DNA of 41,738 nucleotides from Carex sylvatica (GCA_964058845.1 CAXKVR010000210.1:1-41738), one strand, 5' to 3'; positions 1 through 11,935 are shown, counted from the stretch's first letter. Program-made: numbers and translations. The notes: generated by a model from the sequence alone, not told the origin.

Positions 1-1
1 C

Positions 2-283
2 TCCTATGATGAATCTTCTAACCATTTGTTCTTTATATGTTTCTATGCTAAACAGGTTTGGATGTGGATGGGACAATGCCATAACAGATATCACACTTGG
101 TCCTCCATTGAGGATGTTATACAGTTTGCATGCACTTTATCTAGAGTTGATAGCATAGTCTTTCTTATTGTTGTTTGTGCTGTTATTTGGAGTATATGGA
201 AATATCGAAATGACTTGTGCTTTAATAATGTTAGAATTTACACTGCTCGTAAGATAAATTTAACTAAATTTGTATTAAGATAA
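2..283 (+). pseudogene. LINE (non-LTR retrotransposon) ORF2 C-terminal fragment
   Basis: The frame is open from base 2 and enters from outside the window. It reads DESSNHLFFICFYAKQVW near the start, which matches the zinc-binding region (zf-RVT type, H..C..V-W pattern) found after the reverse transcriptase of plant LINEs. It continues with a hydrophobic stretch and VIWSIWKYRNDLCFNN, the typical W-x-I-W-K-x-R-N signature just before the end of such ORFs. The family assignment is from these motifs, not a search. The reverse transcriptase itself would lie left of the window. The frame runs into a short tandem repeat and ends, so this is a tail fragment and not a functional gene. Confidence 0.7.
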
Positions 284-405
284 ATTTATTTAAATTTGTA
301 TTAAGATAAATTTAACTAAATTTGTATTAAGATAAATTTAACTAAATTTAACTATATGAAAGCATCATGCACATTTATATTAAGATAAATTTAACTAAAT
401 TTGTA
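248..405. repeat. 26-bp AT-rich tandem repeat
   Basis: A unit close to TAAGATAAATTTAACTAAAT plus TTGTAT is repeated about four times from 250 to 350 and once more at 378-405, with small differences between copies. It starts inside the last codons of the LINE fragment and could derive from the LINE tail. Confidence 0.75.
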
Positions 406-448
406 AGTTTTGGATATTGCAGGTGATCCATTAGCATACAATGATCAG

Positions 449-745
449 CTACAAAGTTACCTCTTTAGCAGCTTCAGAAGAACTGAAGACAACAAGGTCA
501 GTCTCACCAGCATGAAGGAGCATAACAGGTCCATGCAACAGGGCAAGATCGTGCAGCGCATGGTGCGGCAAACTGGCATTTGCTAGGTGGTGCAGACTTC
601 CAATGAAAGGCAGGGTCCAGGGACCTGGAGGGACATTAGATTTAGAATGTGCAGCTTTCTTCTGGAGGAATCGAATGGAGAGCAAGAGTATTAGGAGAAC
701 AGAAGTTAGCAAGTACATAAGAGAAGGAAGTGAAAGTAGTTCCAT
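449..745 (-). pseudogene. Cytochrome P450 N-terminal fragment (CYP71 clan)
   Basis: The minus-strand frame starts with ATG at 745 and encodes 98 residues. Residues about 5-27 form a hydrophobic ER signal anchor. A basic linker follows, then the proline-rich hinge VPPGPWTLPFIGSLHHL, then LPHHALHDLALLHGPVMLLH and VVFSSSEAAKEV, all in the order expected at the start of CYP71-type P450s. Full-length proteins are about 500 residues, so this is only the first fifth; I-helix, ExxR and haem-binding Cys regions are absent. Homology stops at AAKEV, where the DNA reads GTAACTTTG and then a stop; that resembles a splice donor, but CYP71 genes have no intron there as far as I know. The closest terpene-related neighbour is the broken terpene synthase from 9570 on the other strand. 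Confidence 0.8.
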
Positions 746-1170
746 TTTTAGTTGTTCTCTTTTGTATTGTAGATGATTACAAAAGCTATCATTAATTTAT
801 AGGCAATTGGAAGAACCCGTTTTTAATCTACTAGTAAGGTTCCGACAGGGAATTCCATATAAATAATAAGAGTATTGGATGGCCCCAACCCTCTTTCTCA
901 AATGTGCAGGATTTTCAAATGTCATTAATTTTTTTTTAAATAAGAGATGGTGAACCTCTAATCTTACAGCTAATATGTTCCCAGGACACAACTCATAGCT
1001 TTTAGTTACCAAAAAAACTTCATAGTTTCACAAAAGGGATTTCTTGGTGTTCATATAGCTTATTTTTTCCAAAAAATAAAACTCAATTCAATTTCCGTAC
1101 ACATTTGCTAAAACACAATACGCGCCGCTATAAGCTGCTTTACATAACACTTGTACAAAATACCTCATCA
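746..1170. other. Upstream flank of P450 fragment, no gene seen
   Basis: This AT-rich stretch should include the former P450 promoter. I see no convincing coding exon. It ends at the CACTACTACAAAA terminus of the next element. Confidence 0.4.
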
Positions 1171-2025
1171 CACTACTACAAAACGGTTGCCTTTTATTAG
1201 GTAAAAAGGGATCTGCTAACAGATTCCCTATAGCTAGAGATCAACAGGATACAAGAAACAAGAATATTTCTAGCAGTTCCATACGGATAGTAGATTAACC
1301 TTCTCCTATCAGTACAAAACACATTACCCATATGAAAACTATAATTCCTCTATCAGTAGTATATTATGTTCAGATAGAAGGATTGTGGTTCCTCTATCGG
1401 TAGGAAAATTAGTATGTATCATGTATTCATATAAGATTAATTGTTTTTTGTTGGAATTTCATTTATAAAATTAGCCAACCCCCAATTTGCGATCCATATT
1501 AATCATAAACAAGCATTGATACATAAAACAATTAAATTTTACTATTTTACAATCTGAAAACACACACATGCGTCTTCATAAACAAAAGAAGAAGATATAC
1601 ATATACACATCCCGAGATGTCTCACAGGTATTGACTTGGGCAAAAACAAAATCATAACTTCATACTTGCAGCTAGCAACGATCCCCTTTCTCCTTGAGCC
1701 ACATGATGTAGTGTGATGATAGGGCCTTATCAGAGCTAATAATATTTATAACTCTAATGTTCTACTTTACAATCGATTCACAAGCACATGAATCTTTCGT
1801 GTAGTATAGATCAGGGTGTCAATCAGGGATAATATATTAAGGTTAAATCGTTCACAAATTCTAGGTGTGTGGTAAATCGCTATTTAGAACCTTGATTATG
1901 TTTCAATTTTACAAAAAATATTCATTGTTATTTTTTCATTATACATATTCACTTGTCTTTTTTTTCCAACTTCTTTCTTGAAACTCTAATAGTGGCTATT
2001 AGGTTAACTTTTATTCCAATTTCAG

Positions 2026-2785
2026 GTGAAGCTCCTGCTACTAGTAATGAATGAGATCATTCTGAGTACGAACCACCAGCTGGGTCACAAGAGGAGGCTC
2101 AGTGATATATTTTCTATTTGATGACTCTATTGGTGGCTCCTGTACTAAACGGGTTTCAAAAAGCACAAAGGCACAAAGGCAAGTTGGGAGAGGGGGGGGG
2201 GGGGGGGGGGGGATGAAGAGACTGAGCTGCACCACAACAAAAAAATTAAGCTGACGGCAGGTGCATTTCTCTTCGCCACAACTTTAGCTATTACTTGTAA
2301 AGTTTCATTTTAGTAAATTATGTTAGATATGAATAGTTTTATGGTATGTTAATTAGATGTATATTTGTATTATATAGAGGAAGCACGAGAGGAGCAACCA
2401 CAAGAGGCAGATGAGGCACGAGAGGAGTAAGCACAAGAGGTGAAGATCAAGGTGGAGAAGGTGGAGATCACAATGGAGAAGGTGGAGAAGGCACAAGATG
2501 AACAAGCAGAAGAGGTGTGAGAAGAGGAAGCACAAGATGTGGAGATCAAGGTGGAGAAGGTGGAGGTAGCACAAGAGCTGGAGAAGGCACAAGAGGTAGA
2601 GAAGGCACAAGAGGCACAAGAGGAGCAAGCTTAATTACTAGCATGATATACGACCTTATGAGCAATACATAAATTAAATAATAATATCTCTTTCTCTCAT
2701 ATATATATGCTACTGACAAAATTCAACATTGCAGCACATGAAGACAAGGATTATTTTCCATCTGATGATGATTAATTAATATCTG
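2026..2785 (+). pseudogene. Decayed Glu-rich coding relic inside the CACTA-like element
   Basis: After an acceptor-like TTTCAG at about 2020-2025 the plus strand reads GEAPATSNE, a stop, then DHSEYEPPAGSQEEAQ. At 2378-2632 it reads a long Glu/Ala/Gln/Val-rich run (for example KIKVEKVEITMEKVEKAQ) broken by two stops. After another acceptor-like TTGCAG at about 2734 it reads HEDKDYFPSDDD and a stop. The order of acidic exons followed by a short acidic end suggests the C-terminal part of an old transposon-encoded protein. The purine-rich sequence makes open frames likely by chance, so the assignment is weak. A run of 21 G lies at 2192-2212. Confidence 0.3.
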
Positions 2786-3084
2786 TTTAGCTAGGTAAAG
2801 CAACCATGTTTTGAATTTTGTTATTAGTGATGATGTTTAATATGTGTCTGTTTAGGAACAGCAACGCCGTTTTGAATTTTGTTATCAGTATTATCTAGCA
2901 AGGAGGTTCTTAATTTTGTAACTACTCTTGTATAAATTGAATACAACATACATGTATTAATTATATATATGATACAATTGATATCTGTTTATATTAATTT
3001 TCTATTCATATTAGTTTGCATGATTTTATATTATTTGTTGATTGTTGATTGGTACCTACTATTTCGTATTTTTAATATAAATGG

Positions 3085-3085
3085 A

Positions 3086-3126
<41 letters not shown>

Positions 3127-3130
3127 GCAC
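3085..3130. repeat. (TA)n / (CA)n microsatellite
   Basis: A run of about 13 TA dinucleotides is followed by ACACACACGCACA. Confidence 0.9.
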
Positions 3131-3333
3131 ATACGGGGGTCCTAATAAAAACACAATTAAAAAAATAATATTCTCATAAATTATCAACGACTCAAAATTA
3201 GTTAGTAACAGATGGCGTAACTAACATCTGCCATTGGTTCAAACAACCCGTCGCACAAGATAGCATTAGATCCTTAACGGCGTCAAATATCAAACGTCGT
3301 ATGTAGGATTGTCATTAGTTCGTTACAAAGTAG

Positions 3334-3445
3334 ATCCGATGGTATTCTACATTAAACGACTTATTTTAACGACTGGAAAACTATTACTCCCATCGGTCCC
3401 TAATTTTTCAACAGTTGACGTTGGTGCTTAACGCCATCGGTTTTG
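3334..3445. repeat. Internal copy of CACTA subterminal block
   Basis: The segment from GTAGATCCGATGG to AACGCCATCGGTTTT matches 4573-4690 (GTAGATCCAATGG to AACGCCATCGGTTTT) in the same direction, with about ten to fifteen differences. It is either a subterminal duplication or the edge of a second, nested element. Confidence 0.6.
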
Positions 3446-4299
3446 TATCAGCCTTTGTGACTTTAGTTTGTTCTAGAAATAGATATATTTTGTTTTGTCA
3501 TACTGGTATATATGTTCCAGTATTTCCTGGTTTATACCAGTACATGTAATTTCTAGTTACTCCAGTTATTTGGAGTAAGAAACAGACAATTTTATGATTT
3601 TTAATGAAATCGGTGGGTCACCACTTTTTTCAAAAAAAAATAATAAATATTATCTTAATTGGAGATGAAAATGACAACTGATCTGTATTATTTACATTTA
3701 TCTACTCAGGAATTAAAGTTTGCAACTAATTATAATTAGAACAAAATATCTGGCATTTTTCTATCTTTTTTCCCACATTTGAAATACAAATTTTATCTAA
3801 CATTATTTTTTGAGTTGTATTATGGTATTTTGAATATAAAATTTTTCATGATATTTTCTATCATCATAGTTATAGATTTCTTTTATCAGAAATCAAACCA
3901 TCGATTTGATAAAATGACAAAAAAAAGTCAAAATATAAAATACAAAACCTATTTTTTGCAAGTTGTTGCCATTAACATAACAACCAAATTTAAAAATCAA
4001 AAGAAATAACTCAATTGTGTTTTAGATACACTATTTTTACTAAATTAGAAATCCACCATAGTAAAATAACTTTCTTTTTGTTCCCTTTTAGTAATATACC
4101 TCTAGTTTAACCTTATGTGCATGATAAAACGTGTGAAAGAGATCATCTGATGGTAGCAGATGCACGAGTATTATTTTTTAAAATTTGGGCAGCGCATTTA
4201 TATGATCAAGATGTAGCAAAGTCAAATGAACAAATAGTACTACCACTAATAAAGTAATTAACTTAATATTATTTCGTAAGAATATTCCAATTGTTGGAT

Positions 4300-4475
4300 T
4301 GGATGCAAACATGAGATCTAAAATCGATTAAATAAACATGAGATCTGAAATCAATTAAATTAAGTTACGAACTAAATAAGATGAGATATGAATTCGTAAG
4401 AAGTGAAAGAGCATTTTTCAATTCTTAATTAGCAGCTGGATGCAAACATGAGATCTGAAATCGATTAAATAAACG
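4300..4475. repeat. Short direct repeats (ACATGAGATCTGAAATCGAT)
   Basis: Three copies of a roughly 28-bp unit begin near 4308, 4336 and 4447. They differ at one to three positions. Confidence 0.7.
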
Positions 4476-4802
4476 GAGTTTTGAATTGAGTCGACATCGA
4501 AATCTACCATTGATCGACATTAGCATTCAACATTTCATAACACAACAACAAGATAGACACTTTTCGCGAGAGAAAAAGTAGATCCAATGGTGTTGTACAT
4601 TAAACGGCTTATTTTAACGACCGGAAAGCTATTACTCCCATCGGTCTCTAATTTTTCAACCGATGGCGTTGGTGTTTAACGCCATCGGTTTTCGCCGATG
4701 GCATATGTCTGTGAATTTTCTATCCGGACGATATGCATCGGATCGAATTCTGATGGAGGAATACAATTCTAACTGATATAAAATAGTTTTTTTGTGGTAG
4801 TG

Positions 4803-5468
4803 TATGCACCAAAGTTTTGAGCCTTTTGAGTCTATGATCCATGAAAGTTTAATAATTTGGATCGCCTATTTCAATTCCTCAAGGTTTTAAAATAGTTAAA
4901 TAAAATATTAAATAGATAAAAGAGGATGGAAGAAAGAATGTTATATTTGTATGAAAATATTGGATATTGTGGTGTTTTTATGAGAACAAATATTAAAATA
5001 AAAAGGGAATGGAAGAAAGAATATTGGACACTAGAATTTTTCCCAAAAAAAAAAACAAATATTATAATAAACATAGCATATAGTCATATTCCAACAACAT
5101 GACAGACAACGAGCTGCGCTCATTAGCACAAAGCGATTCAATCATCAAATATAATCATAAATATAAATACATATATTACCAATAACAAAGATAAATCCAC
5201 AATAAACAAAGGAACTTACTAAAGTTCTATACATGTAACAAACAAATTGAAAAATAAATATGTTATGGTGTAACAATATACAAATGAAATATCACAGCAT
5301 ATTTATTGGAAATAAACAAATATCCTTCTCTGTGGCAAATCTCGCATGTTTTCAAGTTCGACCTCTCATTTTCGTATCTTGCTCTTAGAACCTAGAATCC
5401 ACAAAGTAGAACGGTGAGAGATTAAAAATCTCTTAGTGCACGGTATTCAATTCCATTAAGTTATTCTC
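4803..5468. other. AT-rich intergenic stretch, nothing recognised
   Basis: No exon, RNA gene or transposon terminus could be supported. Two similar TGGAAGAAAGAATRTT blocks at 4926 and 5010 suggest a small local duplication. Confidence 0.4.
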
Positions 5469-5477
5469 AGATACAAC

Positions 5478-6126
5478 TAGGAGTTTGCTGTCGGGTCGGG
5501 TACGGGCGGTCCGGGTATACCCGGGGTCGGGCACGGGTATGGGTCGGGTACGGGTATTCCGGATATACGGGTATCTCGGGTCGGGTTTGCTCGAGTATTT
5601 TTTTCAAAACCCGTACCCTACCCGAGTTATACCCGTGCCCGTGGTACCCGGCACGGGTAGGGCGGTCCGGGTAGGGTACCCGGTCCGTTTATTTTTTTTT
5701 TTTATTATTATTATTTTTTCTGTTTTTCTGTTTTTTTTTTTTTTTTCTGTTATATTTTCGGCGGCAAATTCGAAATTTCAAAAAAATTTGAATTTTTTTG
5801 AATTTTTTTGAATTTTTTTTGAATTTTTTTGAATATTTTTGAATATTTTTGAATTTTTCTGAATTTTTTTGAATTTTTTTGAATTTTTTAACGGGTACGG
5901 GTATGGTTCGGGTACGGTTCGGGTACGGATACGGGTCGGTCGGGTCGGATCGAGCGTAAATCGGACCGGATTTGCTCGGGTTTTGATCCAAATAACCGTA
6001 CCCTATCCGTTTTATACCCGTACCCGTTTACCCGACCCATACCCGGGCTCGGGCACGGGTACCCCGGGTACCGGACACGGACGGGTCAGGTCCGGATCCG
6101 CCCGAGTCGAGTATAAGCAAACCTAT
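5478..6126. mobile_element. Non-autonomous hAT element, 649 bp
   Basis: AGATACAAC stands immediately on both sides (5469-5477 and 6127-6135), an 8-9 bp target-site duplication as expected for hAT. The ends are imperfect inverted repeats (TAGGAGTTTGCT left; ATAGGTTTGCT as reverse complement of the right). Both subterminal regions are dense in CGGGTA / TACCCG motifs, which is typical of plant hAT elements and gives this stretch a GC content far above its surroundings. The centre (5690-5890) is a poly-T and GAATTTTTTT array with no coding capacity. The open frames across it are low-complexity artefacts. Confidence 0.88.
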
Positions 6127-6486
6127 AGATACAACCAACTAAAACCGAAATAACACCGAACAAAAACAATATATAGACCACAACAATAATCTAAGAATCA
6201 AATAACTAGCCACAATATATATCAGTCAAGCAACATAAACAGAAGTTCGCTTTATGAAATACTCGAGTACCGTACCACAAAAGCAAATCAGCAAAGAAAC
6301 AAATATACACATTTTAACAATCGGACTTCAGAACAAAATATGCAATGCTTATATATCAAGACAAATACGCTAATGTTCACGTGCAGCAATTTTAAGAGTT
6401 CATTTAGTTTACTTGTACTACTTCACTGTCTAACTATACTCTATTCTTCATTAATCATGTCAAATGCACAAAAATTTATGTTTAAA

Positions 6487-7089
6487 GTCATAGAAGGAAA
6501 AATCGGAATTGAAATCGGGATCGGTCCTGGCCGATTCCAATCCAGAATTGATAAATTGGCCAGAATCGATCGATTCGGCTCAGAAAATCAGATTTTTTTG
6601 CCGAAATTGTTTTATACTAAAAAATTGGCAAAAATAATAAAAATATAATTTGTTAATAATTTCGGTTCAAGCAAACAATTACAATCAAATAATTCATTAA
6701 AAAAATATAACACAAACATTTCAATACTTGCATATAGTACAAATTATAAGGATTATATATAAATATAGTTGTGTTGGCTAGTATGTTGGGGTGGTAATTG
6801 TATGGACCTTTATTCAAGAGATCTAGATTTCGAATCATGCTGGGTGCAAATTTTTTTTGGAGATTATGGCTGTTTCATCCATTTCGGTGGAATTGGATCA
6901 TCTCGGTTGAAATTTGACTGGAATCAATACGTTCCGGCCGGAATTTGACTAGAATTGGGCCATTTCAGCCGGAATTTAACTGAAATTGAACCGTTTCAGC
7001 TGTAATTTGAGTCTAGCTCATAACTCGGTTAGAAATTGAATCGGTACCATCCGACTCAGATCCGGAATGGCCGATTTTTCCTTCTATGA
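6487..7089. mobile_element. Non-autonomous TIR element, hAT-like, 603 bp
   Basis: The left end GTCATAGAAGGAAAAATCGG (6487-6506) is matched by CCGATTTTTCCTTCTATGA (7071-7089), an almost perfect 19-bp terminal inverted repeat. GTTTAAA lies directly outside both ends (6480-6486 and 7090-7096), a 7-bp exact repeat that fits an eroded 8-bp hAT duplication. Subterminal sequence is rich in CGGAATT / AATTCCG motifs. A tRNA-like stretch lies inside at about 6775-6850. A related, end-less fragment occurs at 29873-29970. Confidence 0.8.
6775..6850 (+). repeat. tRNA-derived (SINE-like) segment within the hAT-like element
   Basis: The sequence contains GGTGGTAATTGTATGGACC (A-box-like region), an anticodon-arm-like stretch, then GATTTCGAATCATGC (B-box-like) and GGGTGCAAA, in the order of a tRNA body. 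It is degenerate, so I do not call a functional tRNA gene. Confidence 0.45.
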
Positions 7090-9569
7090 GTTTAAAACAT
7101 TTACCGAACTTATTTGATTCAGATTTTCCTACATCACAAACAAGTAGAACTAAGAGAGTTTAGTTTCTTACCCGGAATTGCTCCAATTAGCTTGTGACGA
7201 GAGTCGGTCGGTACCAAAGCAGTGCTTGAGCTTTGCTTGCCTTTGTCTCCTCCAGCCTTGCCTATGGGTCGACGTTGAAGCTTACGGGCAGAGTTTACAG
7301 GGACGGCAAGGGGAAAAATGGTGTGTGACCGGGTTTGAGCAGCAAGGGGGGGGGGGGGGAAGAGATGACTGGGGAGAAGCGTTTTTGTTAATTAAGTTGT
7401 TAAATATCTAAACATAACAAACACTTTGTAAGGAAGAACAAAGGCTTTTTATCATTACAAGTGCACAGACCTTTGGATGTAGTGTTACCATCAATAAAAT
7501 GAGCTTATACCTTTGCAAGTTATGTGCTACTAAGAAAGAACACATACCTTCGGGAGTAACTTGAATATATGCTTGATTTCTATCTTTTAAGATAACTCCT
7601 CCCTGATCAGCATCATGCATGTTTTGTTATAGCTGATGATTCTGCACATTTTGATAGATAGACCCGGTCGCAATTCCCACAGCCCTGCAAAAAAAGAAGA
7701 AGACAAATCCAAAAATATTACAATTGCAAAATTAAATTATTAATATATACCAATATATGGATCCATATGAACAAGATTTCAAAATCTCTGATTTTTTTAC
7801 TCACAAAAGACCAATTTGGTAATTAAAGCGCACTTGTGCAACATCAGGTGTGCTGCCTTGTCTTCCAGAAAGATCACGAAACAACATTCTCATACAGCAA
7901 AATAAAAGCTCACACTTAAATTTAACTTACACAAAAAAGACGCAACATGGATACTCAACTGCGGTCTGACAACCATTTTGAAATACATGATTCCCTCAGT
8001 TCAGTGTATTAGGCTCACAATTAAGAAAAATGTTATTCAAATTTAGGATATCACCCCATTGATACTAAAATCCTCAAGTGTAATTTTAACTAGCTAATTT
8101 GGGCCTTGTGACCTTTCGAAGCCTTTTCCCAATCAAGTTACTAAGAAGAGTTCTTAGTTTCTTTAAATATTTTTTCGTTTAATTAGATCATATAAAAAGA
8201 GTACGGGCATAATGGAAAAAAATATATTTGGCAATACTTACTTATGTATAATTCTTATGGATAAATAAAAAAGGATGCCTATAGTTGAGGGATATATTAG
8301 ATATAATAAAGAGTGTAACGGTAAATAGAAAACTATAGAAGTTTTGAAGGGTAAATAAGAAATTAACCCAAAAAAATATTTAGCAAAGACCTCACAGACA
8401 ACCCTAACCAGGTTTCCCTGGCGCTGTCGTTCTAGTACTTCTTTTAGTTGTTGTAGCTGTATTTGGATTAAACAGGAAGAAAATAGAAGCCGTTCCTAGA
8501 ACAGTGGTTCAGAAACAATCTCCGCTGCATCCCCATCGCAGGTTTCAGCCTTTCAGGTGTTGCGGTGGAGTTCGACGAGCGCCATTCTCCATTAGCATTA
8601 TTTAGATAACAAATATTTTTTATCACATTTAACAGCAAGATCTAAACAAGCAATACTCCCAAAAAAGGCAGGAGAAGGTTGGTGGACACAAACATCTCCT
8701 TCACTCATTTCATCTCTGTCGTCTGTCAATCTATCGGTTTTCTTGAAATTGAGGTGCGCCATTTCAAAAAAGGAGATGCGCCAACTCTGGACCAGAGTTA
8801 GTTCCTTCTCAGGAAGAGCGTGAAAAGAAGAGAAAAAGGTGGAGCACACAAACCTCAGGAAGGAGAAAGATAAAAGTGGTTCTGCTCAAAAGACAGAAGG
8901 AGACATTTCCAGGATCATACCATTTCCGTGTGGCGGGGATCTGGTTTACTCAAGGCTGATATTATTTATTAAAGGATGCATACAATCCAAATTATTTATT
9001 AGTAGTGCTGATATATATTTTTTTTTCCGAAGTTCCATACGATCCGTGGGCAAACAGGCCGGAGAACTGAAAGTCCAGCAGAGCAGGGAGGAGGATGCCC
9101 AGCCTACAGGAAATAAAAAGGGGAAATTATTTTTGATTCACTATATAAAAAGCCAGAAAGAACTAGAAGAGGCTGATGTAAACACTGTATAAATAATTGT
9201 GGTGTCCAATCTTCTTATCGAGACCTAGATCCGACCACAGTAGACATGTTTACTGGTGAATCAAACATGAATATTTAAATGCTATACATATAAATGGTAT
9301 AGTTGATCATCACTCCTTCATTAAAAAAATAATAATTAATTAATAATCAAACAAAAACAGGAGATCGATGCATGTGCTATTTATATAGGGGTACTTACAA
9401 TGTGTTTTGCCCAAGGAAAGAAAAGGGTTAAGGATCCATCGTTAAAATAGTGAAGCACAGAAAATATACAAATTCTCTTGATCTAGCTAGGTGCAAGAGT
9501 GGGAGAGTATCCGCAAGGGTATACCGACAGTATCGGCCGCAGACACTGTCCCATTCTTGTAGGATTAAA
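7090..9569. other. Intergenic region with uncertain coding-like pieces
   Basis: Two minus-strand pieces look exon-like. About 7155-7345 has moderately GC-rich, stop-poor sequence followed on the minus strand by GGTAAGAAAC, a good donor, and could be a 5-prime UTR exon. About 7550-7650 reads MHDADQGGVILKDRNQAYIQV followed by a donor-like GTATGTG. I do not recognise the peptide and cannot link the two. The rest, including open frames at 8598-9192, shows no family motif. A 14-G run lies at 7346-7359. Confidence 0.25.
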
Positions 9570-9707
9570 ATGAATAGAGCAGCACAGGAAACATGTCCCG
9601 CTGTTTGCAACAGTGAGAAGCAGGAGAGTTTTGCTCGCAAGTTTCTTAACTATGAGCCGACTGCGTGGAGTGCTGACACTTTCATCACTAACACAGCCCC
9701 TATTCAG
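9570..9707 (+). other. TPS exon 1
   Basis: Encodes 46 residues from the ATG and ends APIQ at CAG/GTATAC. Phase 0, as in tobacco epi-aristolochene synthase-type genes. R-K-x8-W sits at residues 23-33. Confidence 0.82.
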
Positions 9708-10682
9708 GTATACCGCCATACATTAATCTCTATATTTTTCCCATGAAAATCAACTGCTAAGTTCTAGTTTGCTGTTGAGTGCCTTGTATATACTGGTTGT
9801 TTCATAATAAAAAGAGAATAGTTCTACTTCGCTGAAAAGAACAGATAATTAACTGCTGTAAAATTTCTTTATTATCAATAACTACTGTAAATTTCAAAAG
9901 TAATTTAAGAGTATTTAAATTGTATTTAAAATATTCAAGATTGATGGCTAACATATATATAGGAGAACGGAGTAGGTCTAATGAACAAAATACATACTTT
10001 TGGGTCTAATGTCCTCCAGAACTGTCTGATCTTCTTTAAGATCCGTGCACACAAAAAATTTCTTTTTAAAGATGGCCATGAAGCCCATTGAACCTAAAGT
10101 AGGTCCGATGGACATCGGACATACTCCATAATCTATATATAGTTGGTCAACAATGAAAGACAGTTTTAGATTTTCCACGCTAGTTTTATTTCCCCTGTGA
10201 TCGGAATGGCCACCTGATTTCTCAAACGCAAAATGGAAAAGGAATTCACATCGCGTTCGTGATCGGAAGCGAAGAAATCGAGTCGGCGGGATTTGAGAAG
10301 AAAAAAGTTGCTCAGCAAAATCGCGTGAAAAGTGGAGATATTTGGCGAGAATTGAATTCAGCGACGTGCTAAAACGTAATAACCCTTCGTCTTCTTCTTT
10401 TTTTTCGTACTTCTGTGTAGAACCAAGATGATAGAAAGAAATGTTAAAACTTTGGTGGAGAGAACACAAACTTCAACTATATTTCTTATAAGAGTACAAG
10501 AGTACAAGAGACTTCTTCTATTTTTAGGTGGCTTATATATTTTTTTTCATACTCATACAACATAACATATCCATCTATATATATATATATAAACATAAGT
10601 AAATTCTAGACTACATGAGTTGGCACTAATTAATGCTAGCCACTTTTTTTGACTATTCAATTCTTCATTCTTATCCTCCAAG

Positions 10683-10742
10683 CATATGTTTCTTCTTCTC
10701 CAAGTATGCTAAGGTTTCTTCTTCTCCAAGTATGCTAAGAGT
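10683..10742. repeat. 27-bp tandem duplication in TPS intron 1
   Basis: TTTCTTCTTCTCCAAGTATG plus CTAAG occurs twice back to back. Confidence 0.85.
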
Positions 10743-11373
10743 TCAAATTCAATTTGAACTTTGTAGCCAACAATATTTGACTTCTCATTACTCCTTTTTC
10801 ACACCTAAATTAAGTTTACAATTTAACACAAGATGTGGTTCTTCTGAGCTCCGCTATGGTAAATCTTCCAATTATAATTTTTTTTTCCTTTCTCTTCACA
10901 TTTACTCTGAATTCTCTGTATGCGGCTTTTACTTTGTAATTATTTTTCGTACTAAATTCAAAACCCTAAACCCTAGTTGTTAGACTCAATGACAGCTTTT
11001 GAAAATTAAGTGAAAACTTTTACTTTTTTGGCTACTTCAAATACTGAATTCTCTCTCTACGCTTGAAGCTTCCGATCAATAAAATTCAATTCTATATCAT
11101 CTCTTTTCATCTCTTTTCTACATTAATTGAACTCATTTTTAATGCTGAAGTGTTCCAATCACAGTGTTCGTGTTTACAAATGGAACAGTACTAAGCTTGA
11201 AAGCATAAGAATACTTAAACCCTCAGTTAATTAGTTGAACCCTTTACATACAAAATAGTATATAAAAATTACCCAAGGCAAATTTCCTGAATAATTTTCA
11301 CAAAGCTCTTATTTGTACCAAATATATATAATACAAGACGAGTGTAATTAATACAGCACATTTGGTTTTGCAG

Positions 11374-11616
11374 AAGCCCAAAGAGTGGATCGAAGCAAGG
11401 ACAAGGGAGCTAAAAGAGGAAGTTACAGCAATACTTGGGTCCACCATTGACAGTGTGGAGATGGTGAACTTAATTGACACAATTGAACACCTTGGCATAG
11501 GTTACCACTTTAAGAGGGACATTTATGATGCACTAAGCCATCTTCATGATGCTAAATTAGTTAATTATGATCTTCATCATGTGGCAACTCTCTTCCGACT
11601 ACTCAGGCGTCTTCAG
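11374..11616 (+). other. TPS exon 2 (shortened)
   Basis: Acceptor TTTTGCAG, then KPKEWIEARTRELKEEV, NLIDTIEHLGIGYHF and HHVATLFRLLRRLQ, then GTAATA. It is 243 nt; the usual length for this exon, as I recall, is about 268 nt, ending after HGxxxS in phase 1. The missing 25 nt explain the phase clash with exon 3. Confidence 0.85.
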
Positions 11617-11935
11617 GTAATATACAATTAATTCATCGGAAGTTATCTTTCGTATCAACTATTGTTTCATATCAACCTTTTAAGAAAACAACTTATCTTA
11701 AATAGATGAACTCCTGAATCTATTTTCTTAAAATCATGTTTTAGTTTTTCAATCACATATATATAGTCGCCTCTTGTTTAATGATTTTTTTTTTTTGTTT
11801 ATGAAGTTGTATCTGGAGACGTAGTTAGGAGTGGGAGGGAATTGTCACATATTGGACTCATGTGTCTCCACCTCTATCTCCAGATATTTAATTAATGGCT
11901 TAAGCTGACTATTTACTGTGTTTAAATATTTACAG

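Larger units (their letters stand above)
1171..4802. mobile_element. CACTA-like (En/Spm) element, decayed
   Basis: The left end reads CACTACTACAAAACGG at 1171. The right end reads GTTTTTTTGTGGTAGTG to 4802, whose reverse complement is CACTACCACAAAAAAAC, so the two ends form an imperfect CACTA-type inverted repeat. Subterminal motifs recur inside, including a CCATCGGT-rich block at about 3334-3445 that is repeated at about 4573-4690. The flanking trinucleotides (TCA left, TAT right) do not match, so the target duplication is lost or the two ends come from different elements. Decayed coding-like stretches lie at 2026-2780. The pairing of these exact ends is an inference. Confidence 0.5.

Noticed and set aside
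2353..2628. Leu/Cys-rich 91-residue frame on the minus strand
   Set aside because: It is the complement of the GA-rich plus-strand repeat; the plus strand reads more like protein.
5485..6153. Gly/Arg/Val-rich frames on both strands
   Set aside because: They come from CGGGTA repeats in the hAT ends and shift with repeat number, not from coding selection.
8598..9192. Two divergent open frames of 83 and 117 residues
   Set aside because: No family motif, no splice or TATA context, and composition typical of chance frames in this less AT-rich stretch.
9978..10469. 163-residue open frame on the minus strand inside TPS intron 1
   Set aside because: It is long, but has no recognisable motif, has mixed composition with a basic, Phe/Ser-rich middle, and no promoter or splice context I can support. 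It could be part of an unannotated transcript, but I cannot claim a gene.
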